From NCBI GenBank assembly GCA_014871385.1, contig CM026430.1:17108995-17172994 (forward strand): a stretch of DNA of 64,000 nt, given 5' to 3'. This stretch comes from Ceratodon purpureus (lineage: Eukaryota; Streptophyta; Bryopsida; Pseudoditrichales; Ditrichaceae). Positions 12,105 through 23,699 of the stretch are shown one piece after another (the stretch's first letter is position 1; each line of letters opens with the position of its first letter). A program made the position numbers and the translations under genes. The notes beneath the pieces were generated by a model that did no database searches, was not told the DNA's origin, and worked only from the letters and a program-made list of their open reading frames with translations.

Positions 12105-14189
12105 AGTACTTTGAGGGAAGCAATTGTGAAAGGCCAACCCCTTACACACAGACCTTGGAAGAAAATCCTTGTGATCGTTGAAGGGATCTACAGCATGGAG
12201 GGTGAAATATGCAGGCTGAGGGAGATTGTGGCTGTTACGAAAAGATACGAGGTCACTTATCATTGTTCCAACAATCTGTCTTCTGTTTATCTAATTGAAT
12301 CCTGGCGGTTCTGTCCTTTCGTTGTGTATTTTTATAGTAATCTGTAGAATTTAGATATGCTTTCAGAAAATGAAGAGAACTTGTTCAACTGGTGATGAAT
12401 GTGAACTGCTCCATCTGATGCCAGGCCTATCTCTACTTAGACAAAGCACACAGTATTGGAGCGATTGGGAAAACAGGGAGAGGAGTATGATGTGAACTTC
12501 AGGGGGTGAACATTGACGATGTTTATGTTGTGATGGGAACATTTACCAAGTCATTCGGGTCATGTGGTGGTTATATTGCTGGATCAAAGGTCGGGCGCTA
12601 AGGCTCTGAACACATTTTAAAAGGGTTCCAATCAGTTTTCTGGCATATGACATCTTCGCAGATTGATTTGTAGACTAGCTGTTTCATGGTCGCATTTGAA
12701 AATGCCACACCCTATTCATACGAGGCTATTGTATTATCCTTTGTCTTTACAATGAAGATTAAGATTCTTTTGTTGCGCAGGAGTTGATCCACTACATCGA
12801 TCAGCCCTGCTCATCTCTATGCCTCTTCCATGCCAACTCCAGTAGCGGATCAAGTAATTTCGGCTGTAAAGGTCACCATGGGAGAAGATGGCACTGACAG
12901 AGGTACCAGTGCTTTATTTATTGAAAGTAATTTTAGTTTCTAATCCATGGCATTCAATGTTGAAATGGAGCAATTTTTGTTCTACAGACATTGGCGAGAT
13001 CGTGGAGCGTAGACAGCCTCGTTTTCTGACAACATCATGTGCAGTCTAATCTCAGCTTCACCTCTTCGTAAATGTTGACCCTCTTGTAAACAGAGTGACC
13101 TCCATCATCTCAACAGAAGAGAATACTTGAGAAAGCTTTATAATAGATTACAAGGATCTGTTTTGGTTTTTAGCACATAAGATAATGCATCATTTTTGTG
13201 AAGTGAGATTCACTTCTTCTGTGCAATTAAACTGAATGATCGAACTTGAATTTTCAAATGATGCAGGTATAAGGAAAATTACAGCAGTTCGTGAAAACAG
13301 TAACTACTTCCGGGAGGAGCTCCACAAAATGGGATGTGAAATTCTCGGAGATGAAGATTCACCAGTTATGCCTATCATGCTCTACAGCCCTGCAAAAATT
13401 GCCGCCTTCTCAAACGAGTGCCTCAAACGTAATGTATGATACTTCTCTTTATATTTTTACTCCTAATCCTTCGTATAACATACGTCTCTGTTCACAGTAT
13501 CGATTAGACCACGACACACCTAAACAATTGTGTTTTTCCGTCACAAAGTCCTGATTTTGCTTGATTCAAAAAGCAAGAAATGTCTTCAGAAGTGTTTTGA
13601 AAAACATTGATATGCTGGGGATCAGAAAAATCTCCCGAGAAATTTAGTTTTAAACTCTGCTGAGACGTTACCATTAAGTGTGCTTCTTTGTGAAAGCAGT
13701 TGATATCCACCACTGTGCAGGTGGCGGTTGTATCTGTGGGATTTCCGGCAACCCATTTCCTATTCTCAAGGGCTCGTATACGTATCTCTGCAGCTCACAT
13801 CAGAGATGACCTTGATCAAGCTCTTCAGGTGTCTATGCTCGATTGCTTACCTCTGCCCTGTTTATCATTTAATCATGTTAATGAAATTATAGCATCCTGG
13901 AGACAACTTAATTACCAGCCAAATCGTAGGTCAAATGAAGGTGCCCAGGATAGTTAACTACACACAACGCAGACCAGGACAGTGGCATATCGACTAATAT
14001 CATTGTAGATGAATTTAAAGATGAGCGGCGCTTCAATAGTCATATACTGAGTCCGAGCTCATTCGGCTCAATCTGTTGATGCAGGTAATTTCAGAAGTCT
14101 GTGACATATGCCAACTCAAGTACAATCCTCCTCTGCGGTTGACTGCGAAGGAGCTGGCTAGGCTAGCTGAGAAGGAAAGACTGTTATGA
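12105..14189 (+). pseudogene. LCB2: serine palmitoyltransferase subunit LCB2, 5'-truncated pseudogene
   Basis: Six exon remnants in correct order: 12105-12251, 12425-12589, 12781-12902, 13267-13434, 13721-13828 and 14085-14189. They encode the second half of LCB2, the PLP-dependent subunit that condenses serine with palmitoyl-CoA in sphingolipid synthesis at the ER. Visible matches are [22 protein letters not shown], the PLP-lysine block GTFTKSFGSCGGYIAGSK, DSPVMPIMLY and GFPATHFLFSRARIRIS. Defects: the N-terminal half is absent; TGA at 12488-12490, apparently from a 3-base tandem slip; a frameshift in exon 3 near 12800-12815; and YLDEAHS reads YLDKAHS. Keeping the introns shows a segmental copy, not a processed one. 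A functional LCB2 must lie elsewhere. Confidence 0.9.
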
Positions 14190-15712
14190 TTCAGTTGATC
14201 CTACTAAGACTGGAAGAAACAGAGAAAGGGCCAGGAGCACAATAACTTTGGACCAAAAAAGTGCTTTACTATTTGTCAGTTTCAGCCCTTTTGCAAAAAT
14301 TGCACAAAAGTGATCGGAAGATGTAATTGGAGTCAATTTTTTTTTGCTAATACAGATTCTCAACTTGTTTTTCTACAACTTAGAAAATTTTTGTGCAAAG
14401 TAGACACTTCAAGTTATGATGCCAGGGCTTTAAATCCAAGCAAAGTGAATGCAGTCATTTGAAAAATGGCTAGAAAAGAATCTAAAACTATCTAAAAATC
14501 ACTTTTGATGGAGTGGTGCCCTCAATATGTTTGAAAGGTATTTAAAAATAGTCAATTCATATACTCATTAATTGATTTAGGGTTCCAAAAGTAACGCAAG
14601 AATGTTTTTTAAGAGGGTCACTTCTGCGGTACTTTTTGTGAGTTTTTTTTCACCAAATGTTATTTTTTAAATTGGAAAAAAAATCCTCGAGAGACAATAG
14701 AGGGCTCAGAATGAAGAAATTAAGACTTTGGAAAATTTCATGTTTATGATTTAGAACTAGTGGTGAAATTAAGTTTTAATTGAAGATGTTCTTTTAATCT
14801 AGATTTGTGTGAGAAAACTTATGACATCCTAAAAAGTAACTAAAATTCTCAAAAAATACACCAAAATGCTCAAAATCAGCTTTAAGCTTTGAAAAACAAC
14901 ACACTTCATATTCGCTTCCTAGTGATCACATGTTGCACTTTGTAGTCCACTTTATTGTGTTCTCCTTCTTAGAAGAATTAAAAAAGAACATTTATAGAAA
15001 AAATGAATGAAATCACAAAATAGTGATTCATCTAAGTTTATCAAAAAAATGAATAAATTTTACTTCCAGATTTTACTTCCTTTTTTTAATGCTTCAATAT
15101 TCCTAATAGATAACATGGTGTTATTAGATTGTTGTCCAAAAAATTTCTTCAAAGGTTGAAGAGCAGTACTACCTACATCTTTAAAGCATACAACCTCTTC
15201 TATTATATCATGAAAATTAGCTTCATCAAGATCACCATCTTTGTGTTTACTACTTTGTTGTTGAGATGGACGGAAGTCTGGCTGTATTGCGAATCAAACT
15301 GGCCCATGGTAGTAGGTACCTTGTACTTGTCAAGCTAGACTTCTATATTATTCCTTGGTATATAAATTTTCTCACCGACCTTCATCAAACCGAGGTCCAG
15401 TGCAAAATAAAGAAAACGGACTTTTGAACTAAAAGGAAAACCGGCTTGGAGCCGATTCATGAAAAGACCTCTTGGAGGAAGTAAATTCCATCTCACCTGC
15501 AAACCAACCCTCACCTCGACAATGCTTCTCACCATTCAAACAAAATCAAAGGCACTAATTGTATCAAGTATATGATCGTGAATATTGCATCTACTAATCT
15601 AAATTAGAGTCTGCTTCCATGAAATTCAACCATTGTATAGCATAGCATTCCAATTGAATTGTCATGATCTTTGATTGGCCCATTGAGCCCCTTCAAAGAT
15701 TTTTGCATTCCT
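14190..15712. other. intergenic spacer, no gene seen
   Basis: AT-rich DNA with short frames only. The - strand frame at 15335-15535 and the + strand frame at 15129-15338 overlap no family I recognise. Confidence 0.45.
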
Positions 15713-15974
15713 GCTCAGCAGGTCTCTCTATTTCTCTCCGACGAGCAGTGCTCCCGGCAGCCACTCGAGGAGGCACTCATTTGGCTTGGTGGCCTTCTGT
15801 CTGCCTTCTTCCGTTATCCCATCACCGAATCCTTCCCGCCCATTCTCTACTGCCCACTCCCGCTCCTCATCGCTCGGCTCCACTCCTCCGCTCCTCCCCG
15901 CTGCCGCCCCCGCAATCTCCCGCAGCTGCTTCCGCCTTGCCCCCGCCTCCGCCCTCGCCCTCGCCCTCGCCCTC
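15713..15974 (+). repeat. left arm of a long inverted repeat (fold-back)
   Basis: About 260 bases starting near GCTCAGCAGGTCTCTCTATT and ending in a (GCCCTC)n run. They recur in reverse complement at 19497-19756 with moderate divergence. The GCCCTC run creates spurious Pro/Ser- or Arg-rich reading frames. The two arms enclose the 2.8-kb TIR element at 16147-18925, so the structure looks like an older long-TIR or fold-back element opened by a later insertion. Confidence 0.8.
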
Positions 15975-17087
15975 ATGTACAGCCCAAGTGTTAGCAAGGC
16001 AAATTTTCAAGCAGAACACAAGAAAATCACTGGTGCAAAGGAACTTGAGTGACGTACAAAGTATATGAGAGTTATTCAGGGCGCAATTTCCAAGTTCACC
16101 GTCATGTAAAACATCCTATATTGCTTGCACAAAATGTATCTAAGAACATTAGGTGCAAAATGGGGTCATGAAAAGTCCGTGTAAGCGGCACGTGAGAGAA
16201 AAAAACGGGCGCTCCCGCGTACTTTTTGACATGGCACCGAAGGTGCCACCGTGGTGCCAGCAACGGCCACGGGGGCTCGAACCAATGACCTCCGAGCGAG
16301 GCGTGTGGAGGGCACATCTACAGTGCCGGGCTGACAGCGGACTGGCGGAGCAAGGACCGGATCCCGAGCCGACTGCTCTTGTCAGCAAACTTTCTGCCAG
16401 CACTTTGAACGAGGAAATTATGAGTCCGCCCACCTACCTCCCCCACCGACGATGAGTGAGTGCTGAAGTTTTTGAACTTCGTAGGGAGAGTGAGTGCAGC
16501 CAGCAGGTGTTCGGCGCTACGGGAGAAGCGACGCACTTGGGAAATTGGTTGCAGGCAGTGAGAGTTGGGGCTGAGAGGATTCCAGCTGATTTGGGAGAGT
16601 GGGTGCGGGTTAGTGCGAAGGGAGAAACACGTGATTGTGGAAATTCGGTGCCGGCAGCAAGAGTTGGCACTTGCTGGGAGTTGACCAGGTCATTTGGGGT
16701 TGTGGGTGTTGTTCATGTAGCGAATTGTGCTTGAGTAGTTACTTGCTGAATCAAGGTGGAAGTGCCGCTTTCTTCGCTGTCAACTCAATGTGCCGTTTGC
16801 TGCCAGCGAGCTACAAAACTAGGTAATTTTATTTTCAATATGATCAATTCCATGTCTTGACATGATCCAAGCTTTTCTGCCTCCTGGGGGCAACGTTGTG
16901 ACTAGGCATGAATTCCTCAAACTTCATCTCTGAATACGAACTCAGGATTTTGCTCTCCTCAAGTGCTTAAACTATGCAAATTTGATTTTCTCTGTGCTGG
17001 CAGCATGTTCCGTGACCTTGGTTGGTACAAAAGGGAGATGTTATAGTTCATTTCTGTGTCTCCCAATACCTTGGGGTTTAGGGAAGC

Positions 17088-17660
17088 ATGGCTAGACGGC
17101 CAAAATCGATAGTTCAGAGCGTAATTTTGCACAACAATCAAGATGTCCATGGCAATTGGATCCCAATGAGGCTGGACCGGGATTTGTGGGTTCTGCTGCA
17201 ACCAAAGTCGGAAGGGCCTTGGGGTAGAGAGGCAAGGTGGCATGGTGGAGATAATATTCGAGGGGCCTTCAAGGCTCAGATCGTGGATTTCTCATCGACA
17301 CCTGGTGTGCGTGGAGCAAGCAACCTGGATAAGGTGCTTGTGCGGCATGCGTATCAGCCTCGCCAATTAAGCATAGATCCCGATGTGGCAGCAAGTAGGC
17401 AATGCACGGCAAACTACCTATACTCCTCGCACTTTGATGATTGGGTGCACCCCACGTCTATCATCAGTCCCATTCTTGTGCTCCATGCAGAGATTGGGGA
17501 GGCGACGCGGAATGGTCGAAGCCATACAGACTTGTTGGACACGGGTACATTCTTCCTTGGTGGCGTATATTTTCCCCCGGTAGAGCCTACGTTGTACGGG
17601 AGGATAGAACCAATCTCGCTCCCTAGTTTCTCTCCATGCTGCTCATCTTGGTTCGAATAG
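17088..17660 (+). CDS. hypothetical frame inside the CATTAGG element
   Basis: 191-codon open frame (MARRPKSIVQSVIL...) with mixed, non-repetitive composition. No domain recognised, no signal peptide or membrane segment evident. It overlaps the end of the opposite-strand frame at 17623-18117, so at most one of them is likely real in that overlap. Could be captured host DNA or a chance frame. Confidence 0.25.
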   Translation: MARRPKSIVQSVILHNNQDVHGNWIPMRLDRDLWVLLQPKSEGPWGREARWHGGDNIRGAFKAQIVDFSSTPGVRGASNLDKVLVRHAYQPRQLSIDPDVAASRQCTANYLYSSHFDDWVHPTSIISPILVLHAEIGEATRNGRSHTDLLDTGTFFLGGVYFPPVEPTLYGRIEPISLPSFSPCCSSWFE

Positions 17661-18117
17661 TCTCCAATTCAACCCGCAATTGCATGCATGTATCCTCAAT
17701 GTCCCTGTTATGGTCTAGCCTTCCTCTGCTGCCAGCAAGGTCGTCTCTCACCTTGCGGAGTTCTTCTTCTAAATGTCGGCACTGCATTTCCATCTCACGC
17801 CGTGTAGGTCCTCCTCCATCATTGAGACCCAATCTGCGTGCATATCCATACAGACCTTGCTCTCCATGACATATGAATTCCAGGCAATCTCGAAGAGTTC
17901 TGAATAGAGGTGGCCTCCATGTTCCTGGATCAACCGGGTAAATGCTGCCATCGATCCACAAATCAATGTTTGTATCCTCGGCTGCCCTCTGTCCTGGAAA
18001 TGTTGATGGGCAGGGTTGCTCGGATCTCAATGAACCTCTCCTAACAAGTGGTGCATAGCGTGCACCAAGCGAAAGTGAGGGACGGTAGCTTGAAGCCTCT
18101 GCCACTCCTGCTGCCAT
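17623..18117 (-). CDS. hypothetical coiled-coil frame inside the CATTAGG element
   Basis: 164-codon frame. Its C-terminal third is a plausible coiled coil (REMEMQCRHLEEELRKVRDD, then further heptads to MSSMERN). More coding-like text continues upstream on the same strand (frames at 18027-18236 and 18556-18855), which might be earlier exons of one gene. No family recognised. Confidence 0.3.
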   Translation of the reverse strand: MAAGVAEASSYRPSLSLGARYAPLVRRGSLRSEQPCPSTFPGQRAAEDTNIDLWIDGSIYPVDPGTWRPPLFRTLRDCLEFICHGEQGLYGYARRLGLNDGGGPTRREMEMQCRHLEEELRKVRDDLAGSRGRLDHNRDIEDTCMQLRVELETIRTKMSSMERN

Positions 18118-19496
18118 CGTGAGTCTAGAATTCCGAAGTACTGCTTCAAGCTCTCAATGCCCCGGGTCGGCCTGGAAGTATGTAGATAAACGTTTTCAAG
18201 ATTGCCAAATACCCAAAACTCAAGAGTTTTCAACAAGCAAACCCTATACCATAGGCACTCAAAGAAATTGCAGGATCAAAATTATCAAATGAATAGCATG
18301 CACTGTACAAATGCACGACCCAAACTTGTCATAGAGAAATCGACACTTACACAACCTCTTCAGTCCACGGCAGGAGGTGTTGCAAGAACACCCTTTGAAT
18401 GCTTGCTGCTCAAATTTGTATTTGCTGCCAACGCGTATCTGCACAATCATGCTCACTGGTTTAGTTCTCACAATTTCCCTTGACTCTCTCGAATTTCACC
18501 TGCGAATTGGGTCGTTGGTCCTGCAACACCAAAATTCTACACACCCAACTTTGATTCACCCCATTCCCAGGTGGGGAGACCAACTTACTGTCGGCTGAGC
18601 TCCATGGCTTCTTCCCATTGTGGCAGCAAACTTCGAATCTTGAAACGGTTGACACCAATCTCCCGTCATCTCTCCTTCGAATCGGGCTTCAACTTCAATA
18701 AATGCGAGAAGGCGTGGTTCACCAAACAAGGGAGCCACCTCGGCGCCACTAGGCACACCGACCCCGCCCCGCAACCCCTTCCCGAGACCATTAAGTCGCC
18801 CTATTAACTCTGCGGGCAACGATCCTGGCACCCGCTGCCAGCGACAGTGCCGCATTTGGGCAGGGAGCTCACCTAGAAAGGGCAGGCTTACACGGCCTTT
18901 TCATGACCCCATTTTGCACCTAATGTAGGGGTCTAAGAGAAGTAAACAAGACGTTCTCTGAACAACTAAATAATAAATATTTCCAACTCAATCGATTTGC
19001 TTAGGCTTTTGTTCATAGCTTCAAAAGTGCTGGTTTTGAGTTCACTCCGTTCAGTTCACCTCCCGTTCTTGCTTTCACGTGCTACGTTTCTTCCAACCTC
19101 CTTCCAACAACTCTGTAAATTATTTTTTGGACATCATCAAAATGTGGCGTTGTAACTTTCTTCATCGTGGTTGAGTATGCAAGTTTGTCAAGAAGACGAT
19201 CGACGATCTAGCAGATCGGGCTCAAAGAACGTATGCTAGGGAGGGTGCTGAATGTGTCGTTTTTATCGTCTTCAAATTTCATTGAGAATTTATTTTGCAA
19301 CTCTTCATGCTGCTCACGGTCATAGTTGATGCCAGTTCTCAAAGCGCTCTCGGTGATGCAAACGATAAGGTGATACAGTGTGCTTTTGGTTGATGAACAA
19401 CGACCACAACATGAGACAATGAGAACTAAATCCACAACACACTTCTCAACTCATAACGCAAAAACGATTACAACACAATGAAGATAGGGCGGTTTA

Positions 19497-19756
19497 CGAG
19501 GGCGAGGGCAAGGGCGAGGGCGGGGGCGAGGCAAAAGCAGCTGCGGGAGTAAGCGGGAACGGCAGCGGGGAGGAGTAGAGGAGTGGAGTGGAGCGGCGAG
19601 GAGCGGAAGTGGGGAGAAGAGAATGGCCGAGAAGGGTTCGGTGTTGGGGGTAACGGAAGGAGGCGGACAGAAGGCAATCCAGTCAAATGGCTGCCCCCTC
19701 GAGTGGCTACCCGGGAGCACTGCTCGTCGGGGGGAAATAGAGAGACCCCTGCTCAG
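19497..19756 (-). repeat. right arm of the long inverted repeat (fold-back)
   Basis: Reverse-complement partner of 15713-15974, with a (GAGGGC)n run at its inner end and GGTCTCTCTATT-type sequence at its outer end. The interval between its inner edge and the inserted element (18926-19496) shows no gene. Confidence 0.8.
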
Positions 19757-20810
19757 CCAAATGCACCAAAGTGCAATGCCCTTGCAGAGGGACTTGACTC
19801 TTAAGGCGACTATTTTTTGAAAGCGATCATTTTGTCTTAAAAAATATTGTTGAAAGGTGAACTTTTGAAGAGGGAAGAGGTTCCAGAACCCCTTCTACAA
19901 GATATGAATCGCATATAAGCTCAGGTTTCCAATCACCTTTGCATGTGAGCACTCAAAAAAACAATGCGTGTAAGTCTCAGTCAAGGGACTTGAGCAGAGG
20001 CAATAACTCTCGTCTATTTTTGGGCAAGCTTTCCTCTCCATGAATTTGTGGCTACTGCCTCATGCCAAAGCGACCATTAAAATGCTATTTCTTTCTTGGA
20101 GCGAACCAAAATCCATAGTTCTTTCCATTTGAAATTGCATGTGGAGCTTCCTTTGTTCTTCCATTTTTTGGTAATTGGTTTATAAAGTATTGGCCCGTCA
20201 AATAACATCTCTCTTCTTTTCTTGGAGGAATACATCATGAAGGGGACGCCGCAAATCCACTTCAAGCGGCTGAGGTCTATATCGAGGAGAACGCCCGCTA
20301 TTCCAAAGTAATAGAAGAACTTCGCCTTCGTGCTTATCCACGTGGGCTATCCGCACGTGACAAAAAAGATCTGTCTAGCCCGCTATCTTCTACAGGATAC
20401 TCTTTGTGTCATGCTTTATGCAGATGCAAGAATGGAAGCCAACTCAGTAAACTAGTATGTGCCACGACATGGCTCTGTTAGTGATTGTTTCCGGACTCTT
20501 ATCTACAGTGGTCCTAATCACAAAATCGGGCTCCACAGCCTCACTTGAGCTGAATCTTTTGTACCAAGCTTCGAAGTGAAGATCTTCATCAAATCCTCTT
20601 AGTGTATGTCTGAACTTCCTTTCATAGTTCTAGGATAGGGAGGAGTACAAGATCCCTAGCTCTTCCTCGGTCAGGTTGAAGTCATCCTCTAGATCACTCA
20701 TCGTCTTGAAGCATCTTCTGTTTGCATCCAAGAGATCCGCCGTTGTTTCGATTCCCTTCTCTTAGAAGACTCAAGCCTAGAGATTAGGGATGTTTAATTT
20801 ACTTGTTGGT

Positions 20811-22663
20811 CTATAGCCAATATCTTGACCATAGAAAGTTCCTTAACATGCTTGTGACTTTGGTCAGAGCTCTCTCTAAACCCTGCGAGATAGAGGCAAA
20901 GTACCAAATGGAGGATAACAAGACCTGTTTAACAACTAGTGCTTTCCTTGCTAGGAATAGCCTTTGTATGTTCCAATATTTGAACTTGGATGTAATCCTC
21001 TCTAAAAGAAAATTGTCTATTAAGTCAGTAGTTGGGTTTACCTCAAAGGGGGTATCTAAAAACTTCCCTATGTAAGCTTCACTTACCCACTGCCATCCAT
21101 AGACATCCAACCATGTAGGTCTAGGAGCATTGGCAAGCTAAAAAGCATGGCTTTCTTGCCAATTTATCTCTATAGCAGTGATATCTTAAAAGAGTTCTAA
21201 GGTGTCTATAAGGTTCCTAATTGTCTCCACATTAGGGACTTCAATATAAATAGTTGTATCATTAGCAAACTGAGAGAGGGTTTGGGACTGGCCTAAGTTG
21301 GAGATTTTAAATTCTAGAATCCTCCCTTCAACTTCTGCCTTTTTTAGAAGAATGTTAAGCACCTCAACAATTAATATGAACAAAGAAGGGCTAGAAGACA
21401 ACCCTATCTAACACCTCTATGAATTTGTATGTGGTAATTGAAACCTATGTTTACACTAATTGAGGTTGTCGCATTAGTAAAAAGAAGTTTAAATAGGCTA
21501 GTGTAGAAATCACTAGAGCCAAACTTCTTTAAACATCTAAAAAAGAAGCTCCAATCAACCTTGTCAAAGGCCTTCTTAAAGTCTACATTAAGGAATAGTA
21601 GAGGTTGATTGGTGCATTTGGCTATGTCTATAGTTTAATTGGAGACAAAGACTTTATCTAAGATTGATCTCATATGGTCAAATGCAGGTTGGTCAGGGTT
21701 AATTAACTCTAACAAAAGGGTTTTGATTCTAAGGTGTAGAGCCTTAGCTAGAATTTTGTATGATCTATTTAAAAGGGTCATTGGCCTCTAGTTAGATAGG
21801 CCCTCGCAAAGCCTGAGATCTACTGCTTCTCTCAGACAGTACAACTAATAGAAGATTATAATTTTGCGCAACTTTGAGAAGAAAGGTAGTCTTGGTGGAA
21901 GAGACCGCCAGAGGTTCCTTACTTCTACAACCGTGGTCCGTATCTTCAAGATACTTAACATTCATTTTCCATTGTGTTTTCTAAATCTGAGAGTCCTCCA
22001 AACAAATTGATATCTGAATCGATAGATGGTAAGAGACTAGACAGTCACCCCTAATATTATCAGATTTGGTTGGGTTGGGAGAATTGGTTGAAGGATCAAC
22101 ATGGACATACAATCTATCTAGCCTTGCTAGGATCGTTTGCCCCTCTTCTCTACTATTATCCTAGAAAAACTTTGAACCTCTAGTTTAGTTAAAACAATCC
22201 TTAATGCTTAAGCTGAGCTTTACAGCTTTCCATGACAAACTCTCAGAGGCAACTAACAAGTCTACTACATCTAGGCAATTTATCACTAGAAGATTCAACC
22301 ATGTTATAATTCCTACCCATAATCCATCTACATCCTTTAGAAAGATTAGCTTAGATGGATTGCCAAAGATTTCTCCTTTCCCTCTAATCATTGGGAGCAT
22401 AAAGGTTTAAATTCCCAAGTCATCCTCCGGTAGTCCTAAGAGGATTATCCAAATGGTTTTGCCCTCAAAATAATACTTGAGGTGGTGACATGGGAAGCCC
22501 ATTTTGGATGCAACAAGATAGATGTCTCACCTTTCCGTGCCCCTGAATCGCCATTTTCGTGCCTATAGCCTGTAACCGCTTTATTATAGAAGTAGAGGGC
22601 GTTATTGTCAACACAACAGCCAAGGTTATCTGCATTTGCTCCTTTGACCTTATGCTCTTGCAC
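20811..22663 (-). pseudogene. LINE ORF2 remnant (endonuclease-reverse transcriptase)
   Basis: Broken frames 22445-22663, 22185-22400, 21186-21401 and 20811-21110 follow the order endonuclease, RT palm, RT thumb. The RT active-site box reads FANDTT (consensus FADD), so the polymerase site is lost even apart from the frameshifts. This protein would nick target DNA and reverse-transcribe the LINE RNA. Confidence 0.78.
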
Positions 22664-23699
22664 CTAGAATACATTTGGTCTGGGCATTACTAAGCGGTTG
22701 TAGATTCTGAATTCGTCAGTTTTGAGGGGTCTTTGAGACCCCTCACATTCAAAGTATATAACGTCAATGACATGATAAGGTAGAGGGCTCAATATCCGAA
22801 CGGGACCATGAATCGCACAGTAGGGCCAATTACCTGAAAGCTAGATTCTAGCTTCTAGCTCCAAAACGTAATTTACAAGGGAGCTAGATATTAGAGTGAA
22901 CGGTTTTAGAAACCCCTACGGTTTTACATTCAAAATTTCATAAATAATTCAAAAAGAGTTCAAAAATTATGATTCCATCAATAGGTCGGCCTCCAACAAG
23001 CATTGCAGATGCCTCTAAAAATATTCCCTTTCACCACTCCAGAATATACTTGCCAATTTGAAATTTGAGCGGTTATTAGACCCTCTACCTTAGTGGGTTT
23101 GAAGGAGGGTGGATAGAGCTAAGGATTCTACTCCGCTCTCGAGGCTAATGCAAGGTCCCTATCTAGTTTGCTACAACGCGTTTTGTAAGCACCTGCCATG
23201 TTGATAGAGCGGATCTTGTTCGAAGTCTCCTCTATCGCAAGTGTGGAGGGCTTCGCTCTCTCACTGGCTACATGGGAGTTAGCGTCAGGCAGCCTAAGTG
23301 AAGTGTACCTGGTCTCCCCTAGGATGGCAGCAGTGAGGATGGGCGCATCAACGAGTCACATGATTGTAATTCGGAGGAGGAGGAGGGATTCCCTCTCAGA
23401 GTTGAGCACTATAGCGGTGGTGTGGGATTAGAGGTACTGCATATTGTACTCATAATCCTCTGCACCATGGAGAAACTATTGATTAAGGCGAGCTGACTTG
23501 GCAAGATAAGAAGGCCTTCCTCTTGTAGTTGTCGAAAAGCCTTTGGAAGCGACTGACTGTACAAAATCAGGATCTTGGTGGGATAGGATTTTGCTAGCTG
23601 TATCAGCTGACTCTTCCCTACCGTCTCCAAGATGTATAAGATATCTCTAGGGGATTTTGTAGCACGCACCTGGTGGCTCTCACTTAGGCGATGTCGTTC

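Larger units (their letters stand above)
16147..18925. mobile_element. 2.8-kb TIR element, CATTAGG family
   Basis: The left end CATTAGGTGCAAAATGGGGT (16147) continues as CATGAAAAGTCCGTGTAAGC. The same about 40 bases recur inverted, ending at 18925, with one visible mismatch. I could not identify a clean target-site duplication. Inside are two unidentified frames (17088-17660 +, 17623-18117 -) and no transposase I recognise, so it looks non-autonomous. Its ends align base for base with those of the element at 25387-25853. Superfamily unknown; a Mutator-like element is one option. Confidence 0.72.

Noticed and set aside
15664..16068. Pro/Ser/Leu-rich and Arg/Ala-rich frames
   Set aside because: Caused by the GCCCTC repeat in an inverted-repeat arm; the same happens in the other arm near 19500-19720.
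16255..16300. Possible tRNA or SINE B box (GGTTCGAGCC on the - strand)
   Set aside because: No matching A box, no cloverleaf and T-stem pairing is poor.
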